DNA from: Streptomyces sp. SM10
GTDB taxonomy: Bacteria; Actinomycetota; Actinomycetes; Streptomycetales; Streptomycetaceae
Assembly: GCF_002910915.1 (NCBI RefSeq)
Contig: NZ_NEUF01000063.1
Coordinates: 26,257 to 90,256 of the forward strand
DNA length: 64,000 nt
Direction of reading: 5' to 3'
Shown: positions 8,077-17,190 of the stretch, one piece after another
Layout: each line of letters begins with the position of its first letter
How positions within the stretch are numbered: the stretch's first letter is position 1
The notes under the pieces: generated by a model
Database searches by the model: none
What the model saw: only the letters and a program-made list of their open reading frames with translations
What the model was told of the DNA's origin: nothing
Made by a program: the position numbers and the translations under genes

Positions 8077-9534
8077 ATGACTGCCGTACGACCCGACACC
8101 ACCCCGAAGCAGGCGCCCGAGGCACAGTTCCCCACGGGCTTCATCTGGGGCGCGGCGACCGCCTCCTACCAGGTCGAGGGTGCCGCAGCCGAGGACGGCC
8201 GCACCCCGTCCATCTGGGACACCTTCAGCCGTACCCCCGGCAAGGTCCGCAACGGCGACACCGGCGACATCGCCGCCGACCACTACCACCGCTACCGCGA
8301 CGACGTCGCGCTCATGAAGCAGCTCGGACTGAAGGCGTACCGCTTCTCCGTCTCCTGGTCCCGGGTCCAGCCCACCGGCCGCGGCCCGGCCGTCGAGCGC
8401 GGCCTGGACTTCTACCGCAAGCTCGTCGACGAGCTGCTGGACGCCGGCATCATGCCCGTCGCCACCCTCTACCACTGGGACCTGCCCCAGGAGCTCGAGG
8501 ACGCCGGCGGCTGGCCCGAGCGCGTGACCGCCGACCGCTTCGCCGACTACGCCGCCATCGTGTCCGGCGCCCTCGGTGACCGCGTCGGCATGTGGACCAC
8601 CCTCAACGAGCCCTGGTGCTCGGCCTACCTCGGTTACGGCTCCGGCGTGCACGCCCCCGGCCGCACCGAGCCCGCAGCGGCGCTGCAGGCGGCCCATCAC
8701 CTCAACCTCGCCCATGGCCGGGCGATCGAGGCTCTGCGCGCCCAACTCCCCGCTGCCGCGCAGACCTCGGTCACCCTCAACCTCCACCAGGTCCGCCCGC
8801 TGACCGGCAGCGAGGCCGACGCGGACGCCGCCCGCCGCATCGACGCCGTCGGCAACCGGGTCTTCACCGGCCCGATGCTGCGCGGGGAGTACCCCGAGGA
8901 CCTGATCACCGACACCTCGCACCTGGTGGACTGGTCGAAGCTGGTCAAGGACGGCGACCTCGCCACCATCTCCCGCCCGGTCGACGCCCTCGGCATCAAC
9001 TACTACACGCCGACCCTCGTCTCCACTCCGGTGGAGGGGGCCGACTACGCCCGCAGCGACGCCCACGGCGCCAGCGCGCACTCCCCGTGGCCCGGCTCCG
9101 AGCACGTCGCCTTCCACCTCGCCGAGGGGAAGGAACGCACCGCGATGGACTGGTCGATCGACCCGAACGGCCTCTACAACCTGCTCATGGACACCCACCG
9201 GGACCACCCCGGGCTGCCGCTGATGGTCACCGAGAACGGCGCCGCCTTCGACGACTACGTCTCGCCGGAGGGCAAGGTCGAGGACCCCGAGCGGGTCGCC
9301 TACCTCCACGGCCACCTCGACGCCGTGCAGCGCGCCGTCGCCGACGGCGCGGACGTCCGCGGCTACTTCCTCTGGTCGCTCATGGACAACTTCGAGTGGG
9401 CGTACGGCTATTCGAAGCGCTTCGGCGCCGTGTACGTCGACTACGCCTCCCAGCGCCGCATCCCCAAGTCGAGTGCCCACTGGTACTCCGACGTGATCCG
9501 CCGCCACGCCCTGCCCCCGGTCGGCACCGCCTGA
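8077..9534 (+). CDS. bglC: GH1 beta-glucosidase BglC
   Basis: Intracellular beta-glucosidase of 485 residues that cleaves imported cellobiose to glucose. Family GH1 is shown by the N-terminal [15 protein letters not shown] block, the acid/base Glu178 in TLNEPW and the nucleophile Glu386 in TENGA. The length is typical and there is no signal peptide. It is the last structural gene of the ceb operon and is closed by a hairpin. In Streptomyces scabies the orthologue removes the CebR inducers and so limits induction. Confidence 0.95.
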   Translation: MTAVRPDTTPKQAPEAQFPTGFIWGAATASYQVEGAAAEDGRTPSIWDTFSRTPGKVRNGDTGDIAADHYHRYRDDVALMKQLGLKAYRFSVSWSRVQPTGRGPAVERGLDFYRKLVDELLDAGIMPVATLYHWDLPQELEDAGGWPERVTADRFADYAAIVSGALGDRVGMWTTLNEPWCSAYLGYGSGVHAPGRTEPAAALQAAHHLNLAHGRAIEALRAQLPAAAQTSVTLNLHQVRPLTGSEADADAARRIDAVGNRVFTGPMLRGEYPEDLITDTSHLVDWSKLVKDGDLATISRPVDALGINYYTPTLVSTPVEGADYARSDAHGASAHSPWPGSEHVAFHLAEGKERTAMDWSIDPNGLYNLLMDTHRDHPGLPLMVTENGAAFDDYVSPEGKVEDPERVAYLHGHLDAVQRAVADGADVRGYFLWSLMDNFEWAYGYSKRFGAVYVDYASQRRIPKSSAHWYSDVIRRHALPPVGTA

Positions 9535-9551
9535 CCCCGACCAGGACGGAC

Positions 9552-9582
9552 AGCGGGACCCGGCACACCGCCGGGTCCCGCT
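9552..9582 (+). terminator. Terminator after bglC
   Basis: Perfect 13-bp arms (9552-9564 and 9570-9582) around a 5-nt loop, followed by a short pyrimidine run. It separates bglC from cebR. Confidence 0.8.
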
Positions 9583-9627
9583 TCTCTGTGCCCGCCCTAC
9601 GTGGCCGACATCCGCACCCCGTAGGCT

Positions 9628-9641
9628 TGGGAGCGCTCCCA
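9628..9641. promoter_or_regulatory. CebR operator in front of cebR
   Basis: TGGGAGCGCTCCCA again, identical to the site at 4330. It lies 113 nt before cebR, consistent with autoregulation. Confidence 0.9.
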
Positions 9642-9754
9642 GGAGGTGTGGCGCTGTCGCGGACCGCTGTGCCCGGGCCAGTGCCGGGGATCGGACGGCG
9701 GGACTTGGTTTGGCCAGGGCGCTGTGAGAAATTGACCGCGAACGGGAGGCAGCC

Positions 9755-10801
9755 ATGGCGGCAGCGCGAGTACGGAGTGGCGGGCGGCCCACGCTCGAAG
9801 AGGTCGCGGCGCGGGCAGGGGTGGGGCGCGGCACGGCCTCGCGCGTCATCAACGGCTCACCGCGGGTCAGCGCACAGACCAGGGAGGCCGTCGAGGCGGC
9901 CGTCGCCGAGCTGGGATACGTGCCCAACCGTGCGGCCCGGGCGCTCGCGGGTAATCGAACGGACGCCATCGCCCTCGTCGTGCCCGAGTCCGAGACGCGG
10001 TTCTTCGCCGAGCCGTACTTCTCCGACATCGTGCGGGGCGTCGGGGCGGCCCTCGCCGACACCGAGATGCAGCTGCTGCTGACCCTCGCGGGCAACGACC
10101 GCGAGCGCCGCCGGCTCGCCCAGTACCTGACCGCGCACCGCGTCGACGGGGTGCTCCTGGTCTCCGTCCACGCCGACGACCCGCTGCCGGACCTCCTCGA
10201 ACAGCTCGGCATGCCGTCCGTGATCAGCGGCCGCAGGCACGCGGCCGAGACCCTGCCCTCCGTCGACTCCGACAACTTCGAGGGTGCCCGCGCCGCCGTC
10301 GACCACTTCATATCGCGTGGCCGCAGGTCCATCGCCACGATCACGGGCCGCCTCGACGTCTACGGCGCCCAGCGCCGCCTCGACGGCTACCGCAAGGCCT
10401 TGGCAGCGGCCGGTCTCGACCCCGACGAGCGGCTGATCGCGCCCGCCGACTTCAGTGAGGAGGGCGGCGCCCGCGCGATGCGGGAGCTGCTGGAGCGCCG
10501 ACCGGACGTGGACGCGGTCTTCGCCGCCTCGGACGTGATGGCGGCGGGCGCCCGCCAGGTCCTGCGCGAGTCCGGCCGTCGTATCCCCGACGACGTCGCC
10601 CTGATCGGCTTCGACGACTCCGCGGTGGCCCGCCACATGGACCCGCCCCTGACGAGCGTGCGTCAGCCGATCGAGGAGATGGGCCGGACGATGACCCGCG
10701 TCCTCCTCCAGGAGATCGCGAACCGCTCGTCGGACGACGTCCCCGAGGACCGCCCGAGGATCGTGCTGCCCACGGAGCTGGTGGTGCGCGAGTCGTCCTG
10801 A
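9755..10801 (+). CDS. cebR: LacI-family cellobiose repressor CebR
   Basis: Repressor of 348 residues. The helix-turn-helix lies at about residues 12-40 (LEEVAARAGVGRGTASRVING), followed by the hinge helix (NRAARALAGNRT) and a periplasmic-binding-protein-like effector domain. A GGGAGG ribosome-binding site precedes the ATG at 9755. Known CebR proteins bind the 14-bp box found three times in this operon and are released by cellobiose and cellotriose. In plant-pathogenic species CebR also controls thaxtomin genes; none are visible here. Confidence 0.93.
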   Translation: MAAARVRSGGRPTLEEVAARAGVGRGTASRVINGSPRVSAQTREAVEAAVAELGYVPNRAARALAGNRTDAIALVVPESETRFFAEPYFSDIVRGVGAALADTEMQLLLTLAGNDRERRRLAQYLTAHRVDGVLLVSVHADDPLPDLLEQLGMPSVISGRRHAAETLPSVDSDNFEGARAAVDHFISRGRRSIATITGRLDVYGAQRRLDGYRKALAAAGLDPDERLIAPADFSEEGGARAMRELLERRPDVDAVFAASDVMAAGARQVLRESGRRIPDDVALIGFDDSAVARHMDPPLTSVRQPIEEMGRTMTRVLLQEIANRSSDDVPEDRPRIVLPTELVVRESS

Positions 10802-10962
10802 CGACGCGAGCCGTGTTCCCGACGGGGGGCAGGGCGGCCCGCATCGCCCCGAACGCCGCGTCGGGGTCGGTGACGTGGCCGAGGACCAGGGCCGCGCCGC
10901 GCCGGTCGTGCCGTCCTCGCCAGGGGTGGCGGTGTCAGGCATGCCCGGAGCGTACCGACGGG

Positions 10963-11001
10963 GCGGCCCCGCCGCGTCGGGGGAAAGCGCGGCGGGGCCG
11001 C
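10963..11001. terminator. Hairpin between cebR and the DUF1772 gene
   Basis: Perfect 14-bp arms GCGGCCCCGCCGCG at 10963-10976 and the complement at 10988-11001, with an 11-nt loop. The flanking genes converge here, so it can serve both. The interval 10802-11121 holds no intact gene, but see the finding on a possible frameshifted trace at 10810-10945. Confidence 0.65.
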
Positions 11002-11121
11002 TCTCTCGGATGCCCGGCAACCCGCGGTCCATGCGGCGCACGGGGGGCTGTGGCAGCCGTCACCGTCGTGGGGTCGGCGGGCGGAGCGGGAATGGCACGA
11101 CGTGCCCCGGCGCTCCCGCCG

Positions 11122-11571
11122 TCACCGGCCGAGGGCCACGGCGAACAGGGCGAAGGCGGCCACGATCACGCCCACCCGGACGTAGTGGTAGGCGTTCCAG
11201 CGATCCGCCTGCTGCTTCCAGTCGGCGGGCCTGTCCTCCGCGGTCCAGGTCTTGGCCCGGTCGTTGATCGGGACGAGCAGCAGCACCGACATCACCACGC
11301 TCACCCCCAGCAGCGCGGTGGCCGCCGTGACCAGCGAGGCGCCCGCGTCTCCCCAGGCCACTGCGGCCCAGACCGCGCCGAGCGCCATCGCGCTGATGTA
11401 CCAGACCGGCATGACCCGGCCGAGCAACCGGGCTCCGTCGCTCTGGGCGGCGATGCGGCCCTCGTCGGGGAGCCGGTTCATGATCGGGTTGAAGAAGACC
11501 GCCACCGCGAACTCCACGCCCACCATCACTCCGGCCACGACGATCGTGACGACTGCCAACGCACTCTGCAT
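11122..11571 (-). CDS. DUF1772 (anthrone-oxygenase-like) membrane protein
   Basis: Small membrane protein of 149 residues with four hydrophobic segments. The NPIMNRLP, VMPVWYISA and DRWNAYHYVRV blocks fit the DUF1772 family. Some relatives are anthrone oxygenases of polyketide clusters, but no such cluster is here and the role is unknown. I chose ATG at 11571 because GGAGGGG lies 5 nt upstream and the membrane segment starts at once; the open frame continues further without domain support. Two near-identical palindromes flank a candidate promoter upstream, so it is probably tightly repressed by a regulator not encoded next to it. Confidence 0.85.
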   Translation of the reverse strand: MQSALAVVTIVVAGVMVGVEFAVAVFFNPIMNRLPDEGRIAAQSDGARLLGRVMPVWYISAMALGAVWAAVAWGDAGASLVTAATALLGVSVVMSVLLLVPINDRAKTWTAEDRPADWKQQADRWNAYHYVRVGVIVAAFALFAVALGR

Positions 11572-11590
11572 GACACCCCTCCCCAGGGTT

Positions 11591-11609
11591 TTTCTAGCGG
11601 CGCTAGAAA
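11591..11609. promoter_or_regulatory. Palindromic operator O1 upstream of the DUF1772 gene
   Basis: TTTCTAGCGGCGCTAGAAA is a perfect 8-3-8 inverted repeat. It lies between a candidate -10 (TAGTAT on the minus strand, 11618-11623) and the gene start, where binding would block transcription. Confidence 0.7.
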
Positions 11610-11641
11610 CTGATGCGATACTAGAACGGTCATCGCTCGAT

Positions 11642-11660
11642 TGTCTATCGTTGCTAGAAA
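11642..11660. promoter_or_regulatory. Palindromic operator O2 upstream of the DUF1772 gene
   Basis: TGTCTATCGTTGCTAGAAA matches operator O1 at 15 of 19 positions, with centres 51 bp apart. It overlaps a candidate -35 (TAGACA on the minus strand, 11643-11648; spacing to the -10 is 19 bp). Confidence 0.6.
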
Positions 11661-11789
11661 AGAGGCCTGAACCCGCACGCGGGGGCGTAGAGGGGGGAGG
11701 TGCAGGCGGTCGCGAGCCCGCAGGGCGGGTCGGCTGCGCGTGTGCGGGAACTCCCGCGGACACGGATCGCCGTGCTCTCCGGGCAGACA

Positions 11790-11821
11790 GAAGGGCCCCG
11801 GTCCGAAGACCGGGGCCCTTC
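11790..11821 (-). terminator. Terminator after tRNA-His
   Basis: Perfect 14-bp stem (11790-11803 with 11808-11821) capped on the minus strand by a stable TTCG tetraloop. It lies 6 nt past the 3' end of the tRNA. Confidence 0.85.
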
Positions 11822-11827
11822 CTTCAG

Positions 11828-11901
11828 GGTGAGTAACGGGACTTGAACCCGCGACATCCTGGACCACAACCAGGTGCTCTGCCAGCTGAGCTATACCCAC
11901 C
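11828..11901 (-). tRNA. tRNA-His (GTG)
   Basis: The cloverleaf is complete on the minus strand. The acceptor stem GTGGGTA pairs with TACTCAC, the D-arm reads AGCTCAGCTGGCAGAGC, and the anticodon arm CTGGTTGTGGTCCAG has the GTG anticodon. The T-arm is GCGGGTTCAAGTCCCGT. The extra 5' G characteristic of tRNA-His is at 11901 opposite C at 11828. CCA is not encoded. It lies just downstream of orn on the same strand. Confidence 0.96.
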
Positions 11902-11983
11902 ATGTCGCCCGGTCGCTTTCCTGACCGGCCGAGAAAAAGTGTACAGGGTCCGAGCGGGTGCTCGCGCCAGCATTTCCCAGGGG

Positions 11984-12015
11984 CTGTTCACGGGCCCCGG
12001 AGGGCCCGTGAACAG
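11984..12015 (-). terminator. Terminator after orn
   Basis: Perfect 14-bp inverted repeat CTGTTCACGGGCCC with a 4-nt loop (11998-12001), 11 nt past the orn stop on the minus strand. Confidence 0.85.
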
Positions 12016-12026
12016 CGGTTCTGTGC

Positions 12027-12632
12027 CTACTGCCCGGCGGGCGTCGCGTGGCGCGCCGCGATCTCCTTGGCGCGGGCCGAGTCCGGGCCGGGCTGCGGTA
12101 CGAAGACCGCGTCCCGGTAGTAGCGCAGCTCCGTGATGGAGTCGCGGATGTCGGCCAGCGCCCGGTGGTTGCCGTTCTTGTCCGGACTGTTGAAGTACGC
12201 CCTCGGGTACCAGCGGCGCGCCAGCTCCTTGACCGAGGACACATCGACGATCCGGTAGTGGAGGTAGCCCTCCAGGGACGCCATGTCCCGCGCCAGGAAG
12301 CCGCGGTCCGTGCCGACCGAGTTCCCGCACAGAGGGGCCTTGCCCGGCTCCTTCACGTGCTCGCGGATGTAGGCCAGGACCCGTTCCTCGGCGTCGGCCA
12401 GGGTCGTGCCCCCGGCCAGTTCGTCGAGGAGGCCCGAGGCGGTGTGCATCTGCCGCACCACCTCGGGCATGGTCTCCAGGGCCGCGTCCGGCGGGCGGAT
12501 CACGATGTCCACCCCGTCGCCGAGCACGTTCAGTTCCGAGTCGGTGACCAGGGCGGCCACCTCGATGAGTGCGTCGTCCGTCAGCGAGAGCCCGGTCATC
12601 TCGCAGTCGATCCACACCATGCGGTCGTTCAT
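12027..12632 (-). CDS. orn: Oligoribonuclease
   Basis: 3'-5' exoribonuclease that finishes RNA decay by degrading 2-5-nt nanoRNAs and also pGpG. The 201-residue protein belongs to the DEDDh family: Exo I is WIDCEMTGL, Exo II includes [13 protein letters not shown], and Exo III is [15 protein letters not shown] at 12632 gives the standard length. It starts 10 nt after the adpA stop and is cotranscribed with it, an arrangement known from Streptomyces griseus, where ornA loss impairs growth and development. Confidence 0.96.
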   Translation of the reverse strand: MNDRMVWIDCEMTGLSLTDDALIEVAALVTDSELNVLGDGVDIVIRPPDAALETMPEVVRQMHTASGLLDELAGGTTLADAEERVLAYIREHVKEPGKAPLCGNSVGTDRGFLARDMASLEGYLHYRIVDVSSVKELARRWYPRAYFNSPDKNGNHRALADIRDSITELRYYRDAVFVPQPGPDSARAKEIAARHATPAGQ

Positions 12633-12642
12633 GCGCCCCACC

Positions 12643-13875
12643 CTACGGGGCGCTGCGCTGCCCCGGCAGGGCCGGGCGCCCCGGAACATACGCCTCGGGA
12701 CCCGCCCCGAGGCGCTCCACGGGGCCGCCGGAGACCGTCGTGGCGGTGACCGGTGACGGGCCGGCCGAGGATGCCGCGGCGGCCCGCCGACTCGATGCCG
12801 TGCCCTGGGTGGGTACGGACGTCTCGAGCGCCGTGGTGACGCTCTCCAGCACGCCGCCCTGCGGACGGCGGGCCCGGTAGGCGGCCCGGTACGCGGCGGG
12901 CGAGGAGCCGAGCTGGCGGCGGAAGTGCCCGCGCAGCGCGACCGGTGAGCGGAAGCCGCAGCGGCCCGCCACCTCGTCGACCGAGTAGTCGGAGGTCTCC
13001 AGCAGCCGCTGGGCCTGCAGCACGCGCTGGGTGATGAGCCACTGGAGCGGTGCACTGCCCGTGAGCGAGCGGAACCTGCGGTCGAAGGTCCGCCGGCTCA
13101 TGTAGGCGCGCGCCGCCAGCGTCTCCACGTCGAACTGCTCGTGGAGATGCTCCAGCGCCCAGGCCACGACCTCGGCGAGCGGGTCGGAGCCGATCTCCTC
13201 CGGTAAAGACCTGTCGAGGTAGCGCTCCTGGCCGCCACTGCGCCGCGGCGGTACGACGAGCCTGCGGGCCAGGGCCCCGGCCGCCTCGGTGCCGTGGTCG
13301 GTACGGACTATGTGCAGGCACAGGTCGATCCCGGCCGCGGTCCCGGCCGAGGTGAGCACGTCGCCGTCGTCGACGAAGAGCTCGCGCGGATCGACGTGCA
13401 CCGACGGATAGCGCTTGGCCAGCGTCGGTGCGTACATCCAGTGCGTGGTGGCCGGACGGCCGTCCAGCAGGCCGGCTGCCGCGAGCACGAAGGCCCCCGT
13501 GCAGAGCCCGACGATGCGGGCACCCTCCTCATGGGCGCGGCGCAGCGCGTCCAGGGCCTCTGTGGGCGGCGGGGAGGTGATGGACCGCCAGGCGGGCACC
13601 ACGACGGTGCCGGCCCTGCTGATCGCCTCCAAGCCGTAGGGCGCACTGAGTTCGAGCCCGCCGGTGGTGCGCAGCGGACCTTCCTCACCCCCACAGACCA
13701 GCAGGCGGTAGCGGGGAACTCCCGCGTCCTGCCGGTCGATTCCGAAAACTGAGAGCGGAATGGAGCTCTCGAAGATAGGGCCGCCACTGAACAGCAGTAC
13801 GGCTACGACTTCCCGGCGTCGCCGCCCGGTCAGTTTCCGTGCGGCCTCCGTTGCGGTGGCGGAGTCCTGGCTCAT
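12643..13875 (-). CDS. adpA: Developmental master regulator AdpA (bldA-dependent)
   Basis: AraC/XylS-family pleiotropic activator of aerial growth and secondary metabolism, 410 residues. The N-terminal DJ-1/PfpI-like dimerisation domain (about 20-200) contains [16 protein letters not shown] and [11 protein letters not shown]. The C-terminal domain (about 235-335) has two helix-turn-helices, including [13 protein letters not shown] rare TTA leucine codon lies at codon 224 (13204-13206) in the linker, the position conserved in adpA genes and the basis of bldA control. The Ser/Pro-rich tail after about 340 is variable. orn follows in the same transcript. A long non-coding upstream region is usual for adpA, which integrates several regulators. 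Confidence 0.98.
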   Translation of the reverse strand: MSQDSATATEAARKLTGRRRREVVAVLLFSGGPIFESSIPLSVFGIDRQDAGVPRYRLLVCGGEEGPLRTTGGLELSAPYGLEAISRAGTVVVPAWRSITSPPPTEALDALRRAHEEGARIVGLCTGAFVLAAAGLLDGRPATTHWMYAPTLAKRYPSVHVDPRELFVDDGDVLTSAGTAAGIDLCLHIVRTDHGTEAAGALARRLVVPPRRSGGQERYLDRSLPEEIGSDPLAEVVAWALEHLHEQFDVETLAARAYMSRRTFDRRFRSLTGSAPLQWLITQRVLQAQRLLETSDYSVDEVAGRCGFRSPVALRGHFRRQLGSSPAAYRAAYRARRPQGGVLESVTTALETSVPTQGTASSRRAAAASSAGPSPVTATTVSGGPVERLGAGPEAYVPGRPALPGQRSAP

Positions 13876-14699
13876 GACGCTAAGCCCCCCTCGGTGTTCG
13901 CGTCTTCCTGGTCCCTACGGGCCTGTCGCTCCTGCACGTTTCCCCTCGGTCTCGCACGCGTCCCCAGTCCTCGACACTCATGATCGAATCTACTGCGTCC
14001 CGTGGTGCCGACGTGACACGTTCCCCCACCGGCACTATGTCGACAAGGCAACTTGGCGCGAAGCGTTCGATCACGAGCGTTTCACCCGTGAGCCCCCACA
14101 GGGAAGTGCGCATCGCGATCATGGCCCGTCCCCGTAGGGTCAAAGCGTACCGCGCGGTCTATTCCTGCCTGGTGGCACGTGGGTTGGGCGGCCATGACAC
14201 CAAGAGAACGGGGTGGAGGTGAAGTTGGCTGAAAACCGATGGTCGCGTGCGCGTATTCCGGTCATACGACCGGCGCACGCCCTCCGACCCCGGAAGCTCC
14301 CATGCGCCTCTCGAGCCCCTGAAGGGGGTCCGGACTCCGGAGATCGACGATGCGCAGTCGCCCGATGGCGGGGCGTGACGCCTCCTGCCGGAGTCGCGGG
14401 TGGCGCAATCGGCCGCCTTGCGAGGTTCGCCGCGACGGCCCGCCGGAGCGCGTGACCTGAACCCGTCAGAGGGTCCACCAGCTGGATGTACGACGCAACC
14501 GGCATTGCCATACGGGGCGGTCTCCGGCATGCTCCCTCCATTGCCGCATGCGCTGTGCGACGGCTGGGCAGTGGAGGAGTGGCGCCGTACCCTTGGGGGT
14601 AGGGGGTTGGGAAGATGTTTCCCGGACACAGCTTCACCGCTCGCAGGCACACCTCCACACCGCTCCCTCCTCACGAGGACTCTCTTCGCCGAGACACCG
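13876..14699. other. Long non-coding region between divergent adpA and usp
   Basis: This 824-nt interval holds the promoters of adpA (leftward) and the universal stress gene (rightward). Open frames inside it have biased composition and no recognisable domain. I could not assign individual promoters or AdpA sites with confidence. Confidence 0.5.
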
Positions 14700-15221
14700 A
14701 TGGCCGGTCACGAAATCCCTGAACCCGCAGACCGCAAGCAGGTAGCCGACCCCGGGTCGGAACCGCGGACGGTCGAAGAGTCGCGCCCTTCCTGCGATCC
14801 CGCCTTCCGGCACGGCGTCGTGGTCGGATTCGACGGATCCATGTCCAGCGAGCGAGCGCTCGCCTACGCGATCGGCATGGCGCACCGGCACGGCTCGGGA
14901 CTGATCATCGTCCACGTGGCCAACCGGTTGCCCACCACCGTCTGGGCAGGCTGCGAGCCGCCCGTCTTCGTCGACGTGCCCGATCACCGCACCGAGGTCC
15001 TCGGGCTGGAGCTGGCCTGCGCCGACTACCTCGCGCAGGTGCCCTGGGTGCTCGTGGAGCGCGGCGGGGACATCTGCCACGAGCTGGAGGAGGTCGGCCG
15101 GGAGTACTCGGCCGACGCCATCGTCGTCGGCTCGACGCACGGCATCGTGGGCCGGATCTTCGGATCCGTGGCCGGCCGTCTCGCGCGCCGCGCCCAGCGC
15201 CCGGTCATCGTCATCCCCTGA
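14700..15221 (+). CDS. Universal stress protein, UspA family
   Basis: Single-domain Usp of 173 residues. An N-terminal extension of about 35 residues precedes HGVVVGFDGSMSSERAL. The ATP-binding signature near the C-terminus reads GSTHGIVGRIFGSVAGRL, with the Gly residues in place, so it is probably of the ATP-binding class. The ATG at 14700 is chosen since the sequence upstream is low quality and the domain starts soon after. It is transcribed away from adpA and convergent with glmS. Stress or dormancy function is inferred from the family. Confidence 0.88.
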   Translation: MAGHEIPEPADRKQVADPGSEPRTVEESRPSCDPAFRHGVVVGFDGSMSSERALAYAIGMAHRHGSGLIIVHVANRLPTTVWAGCEPPVFVDVPDHRTEVLGLELACADYLAQVPWVLVERGGDICHELEEVGREYSADAIVVGSTHGIVGRIFGSVAGRLARRAQRPVIVIP

Positions 15222-15227
15222 GCACGG

Positions 15228-15258
15228 AAAGGCCCCTGACATGGCGTCAGGGGCCTTT
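15228..15258. terminator. Bidirectional terminator between usp and glmS
   Basis: Perfect 13-bp arms AAAGGCCCCTGAC and its complement around a 5-nt loop (15241-15245). A-run on one side and T-run on the other make it suitable for both convergent genes. Confidence 0.88.
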
Positions 15259-15294
15259 TCGTGTGCCTTCGGGGGGCGGCGCGGGCGGAGTCCG

Positions 15295-17124
15295 CTACTC
15301 GACGGTGACCGACTTCGCCAGGTTGCGCGGCTTGTCGATGTCACGGCCCATGGCCAGCGCCGTGTGGTACGCGAACAGCTGCAGCGGGATGCCCATCAGG
15401 ATCGGGTCCAGCTCGTTCTCGTTCTTCGGGACCAGGATCGTGTGGTCGGCCTTCTCCTGCTCGCGGTGGGCCACGGCGAGGATGCGGCCGCTACGCGCCT
15501 TGATCTCCTCCAGCGCCGCACGGTTCTTCTCCAGGAGGTCGTCGTCCGGGACGATCGCGACCGTGGGGAGCGCCGGCTCGATGAGCGCGAGGGGACCGTG
15601 CTTGAGCTCGGAGGCGGGGTAGGCCTCGGCGTGGATGTAGGAGATCTCCTTGAGCTTCAGGGAGGCCTCCAGCGCGACCGCGTAGCCCCGGACACGGCCG
15701 ATGAACATCATCGACTGTGCGCCCGCGTACTCCTCGGCCAGCTTCTTGATCTCCTCCTCCGACTCGAGGATCCGGCCGATCTGCTCGGGCAGCTTGCGCA
15801 GCCCCTCGATGATCCGCTTGCCGTCGGAGACCGACAGGTCCCGGATGCGGCCCAGGTGCAGGGCGAGCAGCGCGAAGGCGACCACGGTGTTGGTGAAGCA
15901 CTTGGTGGAGACGACGCAGACCTCGGGGCCGGCGTGGACGTACATGCCGCCGTCCGCCTCGCGGGCGATCGCCGAGCCGACGACGTTCACGACGCCCAGG
16001 ACACGGGCGCCCTTGCGCTTGAGCTCCTGCACGGCGGCCAGCACGTCGTACGTCTCGCCGGACTGGGAGACCGCGACGTACAGGGTGTCGGGGTCCACGA
16101 CCGGGTTGCGGTAGCGGAACTCGGAGGCGGGCTCGGCGTCCGCGGGGATGCGGGCCAGCTCCTCGATGAGGCCGGCGCCGATCATGCCCGCGTGGTACGA
16201 GGTGCCGCAGCCCAGGATCTTGATCCGGCGGACCCCGCGTGCCTCACGGGCGTCCAGGTTCAGGCCGCCCAGGTGCACGGTGGAGAAGCGGTCGTCGATG
16301 CGGCCGCGCAGCACGCGGTCCACGGCGTCCGCCTGCTCGGAGATCTCCTTGTGCATGTACGTGTCGTGGCCGCCCATGTCGTACGACTCGGCCTCCCACT
16401 CCACGGTGGTCGGCGTGGCCGTCGTGGTCGAGCCCTCCGTGGTGTACGTACGGAAGTCGTCGGCCTTGAGGGTGGCCATCTCGCCGTCGTCCAGCGTGAC
16501 GATCTGGCGGGTGTGCGCGACCAGGGCGGCGACGTCGGAGGCGACGAACATCTCCCTCTCGCCGATGCCGAGCACCACGGGGGAGCCGTTGCGGGCGACG
16601 ACGATGCGGTCGTTGAAGTCGGCGTGCAGGACGGCGACGCCGTACGTGCCCTCGACGAGCTTCAGTGCCTCGCGGACCTTCTCCTCGAGGGTGAGGGCGC
16701 CCGAGCGGGCGATCAGGTGGACCAGCACCTCGGTGTCGGTCTCGGAGAGGAACTCGATGCCGTCGGCGACGAGCTTGGCTCGGAGCTCGGAGGCGTTGTC
16801 GATGATCCCGTTGTGGACGACGGCGACCTTGCCCTCGGTGTCCAGGTGCGGGTGCGCGTTCTCGTCGCTCGGGGCGCCGTGGGTGGCCCAGCGGGTGTGG
16901 GCGATGCCGGTGGTGCCGGCGAACCGCTTGGGCACCCGGGCCTCCAGCTCGCGGACGCGGCCCTTGGCCTTGACCGTCTTCAGCGTGCCGGGCTTGCCTG
17001 CCGGTGCCTTGCCCGTGATGACGATGCCGGCGGAGTCGTAGCCCCGGTACTCCAGCCGCTGCAGGCCTTCCAGCAGCAGCGGAGCCACGTCACGCCTTCC
17101 GATGTAACCGACGATCCCGCACAT
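15295..17124 (-). CDS. glmS: Glutamine-fructose-6-phosphate aminotransferase GlmS
   Basis: Makes glucosamine-6-phosphate from fructose-6-phosphate and glutamine, the first step to UDP-GlcNAc. The 609-residue protein has the N-terminal nucleophile Cys2 (MCGIVGYIG) and a class II glutaminase domain to about 240. Two SIS isomerase domains follow, with ILGCGTSYHAGMIG and KLKEISYIHAE. The C-terminus AKSVTVE is canonical. No glmS ribozyme-like leader is apparent in the short upstream region. Its place beside the des cluster suggests a second glmS copy, but that cannot be judged from this window. Confidence 0.96.
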   Translation of the reverse strand: MCGIVGYIGRRDVAPLLLEGLQRLEYRGYDSAGIVITGKAPAGKPGTLKTVKAKGRVRELEARVPKRFAGTTGIAHTRWATHGAPSDENAHPHLDTEGKVAVVHNGIIDNASELRAKLVADGIEFLSETDTEVLVHLIARSGALTLEEKVREALKLVEGTYGVAVLHADFNDRIVVARNGSPVVLGIGEREMFVASDVAALVAHTRQIVTLDDGEMATLKADDFRTYTTEGSTTTATPTTVEWEAESYDMGGHDTYMHKEISEQADAVDRVLRGRIDDRFSTVHLGGLNLDAREARGVRRIKILGCGTSYHAGMIGAGLIEELARIPADAEPASEFRYRNPVVDPDTLYVAVSQSGETYDVLAAVQELKRKGARVLGVVNVVGSAIAREADGGMYVHAGPEVCVVSTKCFTNTVVAFALLALHLGRIRDLSVSDGKRIIEGLRKLPEQIGRILESEEEIKKLAEEYAGAQSMMFIGRVRGYAVALEASLKLKEISYIHAEAYPASELKHGPLALIEPALPTVAIVPDDDLLEKNRAALEEIKARSGRILAVAHREQEKADHTILVPKNENELDPILMGIPLQLFAYHTALAMGRDIDKPRNLAKSVTVE

Positions 17125-17190
17125 AGAGTCTCTGCCCCTCCATCGACGTACAAAAGTTCTGTGCCCGTCCGGCCCTCCCGCCCGTCCGGC

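Noticed and set aside
5804..8125. Very long minus-strand open frame opposite cebF and cebG
   Set aside because: It is antisense to well-supported genes, is rich in Arg/Gly/His/Asp as GC-rich shadows are, and has no domain.
14159..14674. Minus-strand frames in the adpA-usp interval
   Set aside because: No SD, no recognisable domain and composition unlike neighbouring proteins; an extended non-coding region is normal upstream of adpA.
17125..17190. glmS ribozyme or riboswitch
   Set aside because: The 66-nt upstream gap is too short for the known ribozyme, and this element is typical of low-GC Gram-positives.
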